Source: Betaproteobacteria bacterium UBA2293 (GTDB lineage: Bacteria; Pseudomonadota; Gammaproteobacteria; Burkholderiales; Rhodocyclaceae). Taken from it: a stretch of 8,833 nt of DNA. The notes below the pieces were generated by a model. That model was given only the letters and a program-made list of their open reading frames with translations, was not told where the DNA came from and did no database searches. The position numbers and the translations under genes are program-made. How positions within the stretch are numbered: the stretch's first letter is position 1; every line of letters begins with the position of its first letter. Positions 6,022 to 8,833 of the stretch are shown here, piece by piece. The stretch is from positions 17,023 to 25,855 of the forward strand of contig DDWF01000087.1 in the NCBI GenBank assembly GCA_002345845.1, written 5' to 3'.

Positions 6022-7400
6022 CCCCAACTCCCCAATTTGAAATCCTCGCCGGCCGACTGGCCGAGCATTTCGGGCCGCGTTTCTCCCGCGGCGAATCCAC
6101 CCGCCTGCAGCATGGCCGCGATGAATCAGTCCATGCTCCACAGCCGCCGGACGGCGTCGTACACGCCGAAAACAGCGCCGAAGTCGCGCTTGTCGTCCGC
6201 CTCTGCGCCGAACACGGCGTCCCGGTCATCCCCTACGGCGTCGGCAGCTCGGTCGAAGGTCATGTCCTCGCCCCGCAAGGTGGCATCTCGCTTGACCTCT
6301 CCGGCATGAACCGGGTACTGGCCATCCACGCCGAGGATGGTGACGCGACAGTCGAGGCCGGCGTCACCCGCAAGCAACTGAACGATGCGCTCAAGGGCAG
6401 CGGTCTGTTCTTCCCCATCGACCCCGGCGCCGACGCGACGCTCGGCGGCATGGCGGCGACCCGCGCCTCGGGCACCAACGCCGTGCGCTACGGCACGATG
6501 AAGGACAACGTGCTGGCGACGAGCACGGTGCTCGCCGACGGCCGGATCATGAAAACCGGCGGCCGCGCCCGCAAGTCATCGGCCGGCTACGATCTGACCC
6601 GCTTGCTGGTCGGCTCGGAAGGGACCCTCGGCATCATGACCGAGCTGACGGTCAAGCTCTATCCCATTCCCGAAGCCATCTCGGCCGCCGTGTGCACCTT
6701 CCCGAGCATCGAGGCGGCAGTGCAGACGGTGATCCAGACCATCCAGCTCGGCGTGCCGGTGGCGCGTATCGAATTGCTCGACGAACTGTCACTGAAAGCC
6801 ATCAACACCTTCAGCAAGACCACGCTGGCGGAAGCACCAACACTGTTCTTCGAATTCCACGGCAGTCCGGCCGGTGTCGAGGAACAGGCGCAGACCGTGC
6901 AAGCCATCGCCGACGACCTGGGCGGCGCCAACTTCGCCTGGGCGACCCGGCCAGAAGACCGCAGCCGTCTCTGGCAGGCCCGCCACGATGCCTATTTCGC
7001 CTGCCTGCAGCTGAAACCCGGCTGCCGCTGCTTCCCCACCGATGTCTGCGTGCCGATCTCGCGCCTGGCCGAGTGCATCGCCGAAACCCAGGCTGACATC
7101 GCCCAGGTATCGATACCGATCGCCCTGTTCGGCCATGTCGGCGATGGCAATTTCCATCTCGTCGTGCTGGTCGATACCGCCAACGAGAAGGAAATGGGCG
7201 AGGCGGCCTGGATCAGCCAGCGCGTCGTCGAGCGCGCCATCGCCATGGAAGGCACCTGCACTGGGGAGCATGGGATAGGGTTGGGCAAGCGGAAGTATCT
7301 TGTTGCCGAGCATGGTGAGGTGGCGGTGGATGTGATGCGGGCGGTGAAGCGGGCACTGGATCCGGGGAATTTGCTGAATCCGGGGAAGGTTTTGCCGTAA
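6018..7400 (+). CDS. FAD-linked 2-hydroxyacid dehydrogenase (D-lactate dehydrogenase / GlcD-like)
   Basis: 460-residue flavoprotein of the PCMH-type FAD-binding family with a C-terminal FAD-linked oxidase domain, the size of bacterial LDHD-like D-lactate dehydrogenases. It would oxidise a D-2-hydroxyacid to the 2-oxoacid and pass electrons to a cytochrome, quinone or flavoprotein. FAD site: PYGVGSSVEGHV (72-83) and the stretch GADATLGGMAATRASGTNAVRYG. Active-site region: GHVGDGNFH (372-380) and GEHGIG (416-421), with His residues that typically bind a metal and the substrate; the end is DPGNLLNPGKV. No membrane segment. The start is GTG at 6018, overlapping the previous stop as GTGA; no Shine-Dalgarno is evident and the first in-frame ATG is about 290 bases on, past conserved sequence, so coupled translation is likely. 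The reading frame stays open upstream to 5703, but that part is Arg/Pro-rich shadow of the PilZ gene. The last 46 codons have very different codon use. Exact substrate unproven. Confidence 0.92.
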   Translation: MTPTPQFEILAGRLAEHFGPRFSRGESTRLQHGRDESVHAPQPPDGVVHAENSAEVALVVRLCAEHGVPVIPYGVGSSVEGHVLAPQGGISLDLSGMNRVLAIHAEDGDATVEAGVTRKQLNDALKGSGLFFPIDPGADATLGGMAATRASGTNAVRYGTMKDNVLATSTVLADGRIMKTGGRARKSSAGYDLTRLLVGSEGTLGIMTELTVKLYPIPEAISAAVCTFPSIEAAVQTVIQTIQLGVPVARIELLDELSLKAINTFSKTTLAEAPTLFFEFHGSPAGVEEQAQTVQAIADDLGGANFAWATRPEDRSRLWQARHDAYFACLQLKPGCRCFPTDVCVPISRLAECIAETQADIAQVSIPIALFGHVGDGNFHLVVLVDTANEKEMGEAAWISQRVVERAIAMEGTCTGEHGIGLGKRKYLVAEHGEVAVDVMRAVKRALDPGNLLNPGKVLP

Positions 7401-7404
7401 AGCT

Positions 7405-7429
7405 CTCCGGGCGGGGCGGCCCGGGGTTT
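7405..7429 (+). terminator. Possible weak terminator after the FAD dehydrogenase
   Basis: CCGGGC (7407-7412) pairs with GCCCGG (7419-7424) around a six-base loop, extended by a T-G wobble and a C-G pair to eight positions, and is followed by only three T. The stem starts four bases after the TAA. The short T run makes termination uncertain; the larger hairpins downstream may do the job instead. Confidence 0.35.
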
Positions 7430-7480
7430 GGGCTGCTGCTTGCTTGGCTGGCGGTGGGTTCCGCCCTTGCGGGGCGTCTC

Positions 7481-7508
7481 ACTTTCTTTTGCTTCGCCAA
7501 AAGAAAGT
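7481..7508. repeat. Left-arm 11-bp hairpin of the palindromic element
   Basis: ACTTTCTTTTG pairs perfectly with CAAAAGAAAGT around the loop CTTCGC. It is the mirror partner of the hairpin at 7901-7930. The stem is purine/pyrimidine segregated. It could end transcription leaving the dehydrogenase gene, though no T run follows on the plus strand. Confidence 0.8.
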
Positions 7509-7900
7509 AAGCAAAGAAAAGGCGACCCCAGGCTACGCGGTCGGCTACGCCGACTTCCCTGCGCTACTCGAAGTGCCGGGCGGCTGCGGAACTCGGGGCT
7601 GCGCCCCTCAGACAGTCCTCGCCGAATACTCCCGGCCCTTCTCCGTTGCTCGGCGCTCCACATGGGGACCCCGAAAACCATCCGCATGCAACCGCCGGTG
7701 GTTGAATCTGCAATTGCGGTCGCGCAACGGTGGGTTTTCCGGGCCCCTTGGGAGGCGCCGAGCAACGCAGCCGTTGGCGGAAAAAGGGCGAGGACTGTCT
7801 GAGCCGCGTAGCGGCGAGTTCCGCAGCCCCCGCCAACGGCGAGTAGCGCAGGGGACCCCGCGCAGCGGGGCGCCGACCCAGGGGTGGCTTTTTCTTTGGC

Positions 7901-7930
7901 TACTTTCTTTTTGCCACCAAAAAGAAAGTA
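7901..7930. repeat. Right-arm 13-bp hairpin of the palindromic element
   Basis: TACTTTCTTTTTG pairs perfectly with CAAAAAGAAAGTA around the loop CCAC. Compared with the left-arm hairpin it has one more A/T pair in the run and an extra outer pair, each changed on both sides of the stem, so pairing is kept. The loop differs fully. Confidence 0.8.
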
Positions 7931-7964
7931 CGCCCGCGCCACAAGCGCGGAACCCACCGCCAGC

Positions 7965-8100
7965 GAAGAAACCAAAGCCCCCCCATTGCCAGAACCTTCC
8001 CCCCAGCCCGATACTCCAATCTCCAACCCCCGCCCGCCACCACCCCCGGCGAACGGGAAACCAGCAACCGGCCCACAAGGCCGAATAATTGGAGACAACC
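7965..8100 (+). other. A/C-rich leader before the indolepyruvate oxidoreductase-type gene
   Basis: No gene is seen here. The plus strand is strongly skewed: bases 7971-8070 count as C 52, A 25, G 15, T 8. The only clear signal is the ribosome site GGAG at 8091-8094, six bases before the ATG at 8101. No convincing -35/-10 pair was found; the promoter may lie within or before the palindromic element, or be of another sigma class. Confidence 0.5.
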
Positions 8101-8833
8101 ATGGGCAAGCCCGATTTGCCAGCAGCGCTATCCGCGACGCTGGATGACAAGTACACCCGCAGTACCGGCCGCGTCTATCTGACCGGCACCCAGGCCCTGA
8201 TCCGCCTGCCGATGTTGCAGCGCGAACGCGATCTGGCCGCCGGACTGAACACCGCCGGCTTCATTTCCGGCTACCGCGGCAGCCCGCTCGGCAATCTCGA
8301 CCTTGGGCTGTGGAAGGCAAAGGCGCACCTCGCCGAACACCACGTGACTTTCCAGCCCGGCATCAACGAGGACATGGCAGCCACTGCCGTCTGGGGCAGC
8401 CAGCAGGTTGGTCTGTTTCCCGGCGCCAAATACGATGGTGTGTTTGGCCTGTGGTACGGCAAGGGTCCGGGCGTAGACCGCTGCGGCGATGTCTTCCGTC
8501 ACGCCAATGCTGCCGGCACGGCCAAGCACGGCGGCGTCCTGGTGATCGCCGGCGACGACCATGCCGCCAAATCATCGACCTTGCCGCACCAGACCGAACA
8601 CATCTTCAAGGCAGTGCTGATGCCGGTGCTGTACCCGGCCAATGTGCAGGAGTACCTCGACTACGGCCTGCACGGCTGGGCAATGAGCCGCTATTCCGGC
8701 TGCTGGGTGGCTTTCAAGGCGCTGGCTGACACCGTCGAGACCTCGGCCTCGGTTGAAGTCGATCCGGCAGCGCTGAACATCGTCCTGCCCGACGACTTCC
8801 AGCTGCCAGCCGACGGCCTCAACATCCGCTGGC
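8101..8833 (+). CDS. Indolepyruvate:ferredoxin oxidoreductase family protein (partial, N-terminal 244 residues)
   Basis: N-terminal part of the long fused (alpha-gamma type) 2-oxoacid:acceptor oxidoreductase found in proteobacteria, usually about 1150-1190 residues, which decarboxylates aryl pyruvates such as indolepyruvate or phenylpyruvate to the acyl-CoA using thiamine diphosphate and Fe-S clusters. Recognised stretches are YTRSTGRVYLTGTQALIRLP (18-37), LNTAGFISGYRGSPLGNLD (49-67), FQPGINEDMAATAVWGSQQ (84-102), FGLWYGKGPGVDRCGDVFRH (115-134) and AGDDHAAKSSTLPHQTEH (150-167), all typical of this family. The start ATG has GGAG 6 bases upstream. The thiamine-binding core, cluster-binding domain and gamma domain lie beyond the window. 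Its preference among indole-, phenyl- or branched-chain 2-oxoacids cannot be judged from this fragment. Confidence 0.93.
   Translation, partial: MGKPDLPAALSATLDDKYTRSTGRVYLTGTQALIRLPMLQRERDLAAGLNTAGFISGYRGSPLGNLDLGLWKAKAHLAEHHVTFQPGINEDMAATAVWGSQQVGLFPGAKYDGVFGLWYGKGPGVDRCGDVFRHANAAGTAKHGGVLVIAGDDHAAKSSTLPHQTEHIFKAVLMPVLYPANVQEYLDYGLHGWAMSRYSGCWVAFKALADTVETSASVEVDPAALNIVLPDDFQLPADGLNIRW

Larger units (their letters stand above)
7447..7964. repeat. 518-bp imperfect palindromic element with perfect 18-bp inverted ends
   Basis: The ends are exact inverted copies: GCTGGCGGTGGGTTCCGC at 7447-7464 and its reverse complement at 7947-7964. Perfect internal matches share the same centre near 7705: 7557-7570 with 7840-7853 (14 bp), 7582-7595 with 7815-7828 (14 bp), 7607-7623 with 7787-7803 (17 bp) and 7644-7656 with 7755-7767 (13 bp). 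The constant centre means the arms have lost or gained almost no bases. Each arm also carries its own local hairpins. No transposase, no credible reading frame and no target-site duplication are visible. It looks like a non-coding, probably multicopy intergenic repeat; the CTTTCTTTTG/CAAAAGAAAG core resembles, from memory, short repeats between genes of other beta- and gammaproteobacteria. It may act as terminator, mRNA-structure element or passively mobile repeat. Confidence 0.85.

Noticed and set aside
4693..6141. Long open frame on the minus strand (482 codons)
   Set aside because: It is antisense to the acyltransferase-PilZ gene, has no recognisable motif, and arises from the C-rich third positions of that gene.
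7447..7964. Insertion sequence or MITE with target-site duplication
   Set aside because: The bases just outside the inverted ends (TTGCTTG left, GAAGAAA right) show no direct duplication and no transposase is present; mobility remains only a possibility.
8084..8089. AATAAT as a -10 box for the oxidoreductase gene
   Set aside because: It lies directly against the GGAG ribosome site, leaving almost no leader, and no -35 sequence is found 16-18 bases upstream.
6992..8156. Several open frames of 180-370 codons on both strands through the palindromic element
   Set aside because: They are Arg/Ser/Pro/Gly-rich, overlap the dehydrogenase or the next gene out of frame, and exist because the GC-rich palindrome lacks stops; no domain is recognisable.

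Overview
The window reads as GC-rich, densely packed chromosomal DNA of a betaproteobacterium. The protein sequences and codon habits look most like the Rhodocyclales (Azoarcus, Thauera, Dechloromonas, Azospira relatives); this placement is from memory of the families and is moderately sure. No rRNA, tRNA, CRISPR array, transposase or integrase is visible.

Region 1 (1-4604, minus strand) is a complete-looking branched-chain amino acid type ABC importer, transcribed in the order substrate-binding protein, livH, livM, livG, livF. livF is cut by the window edge just at its LSGG signature motif. The last four genes overlap by 4, 4 and 8 bases (livH/livM, livM/livG, livG/livF). The binding-protein gene is set apart by a 69-base gap holding a perfect 9-bp stem-loop, and it has a good sigma-70-like promoter upstream (TTGACA, 17 bases, GACAAT). 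The binding protein is unusual: it has a lipoprotein signal and a 63-residue Ala/Lys/Glu tail ending in four heptad repeats.

Region 2 (4605-4725) is the divergent control region. Region 3 (4726-7400, plus strand) is a two-gene unit joined by a GTGA overlap: a FeeM-like N-acyltransferase (GNAT fold) fused to a C-terminal PilZ domain, then an FAD-linked 2-hydroxyacid (D-lactate-type) dehydrogenase. The last 46 codons of the dehydrogenase switch abruptly from C-ending to G/T-ending codons.

Region 4 (7401-8100) has no credible gene. It holds a 518-bp imperfect palindrome (7447-7964) with perfect 18-bp ends. Its two arms carry hairpins at mirrored positions whose sequences differ but whose pairing is kept. 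The bases just outside are G/T-rich on the left and A/C-rich on the right. This is the least explained object in the window.

Region 5 (8101-8833, plus strand) is the N-terminal part of a large fused indolepyruvate:ferredoxin oxidoreductase-type enzyme, running off the window. Amino acid import, 2-oxoacid oxidation and 2-hydroxyacid oxidation together suggest an amino acid or aryl-amino-acid catabolic neighbourhood; that link is inference from proximity.
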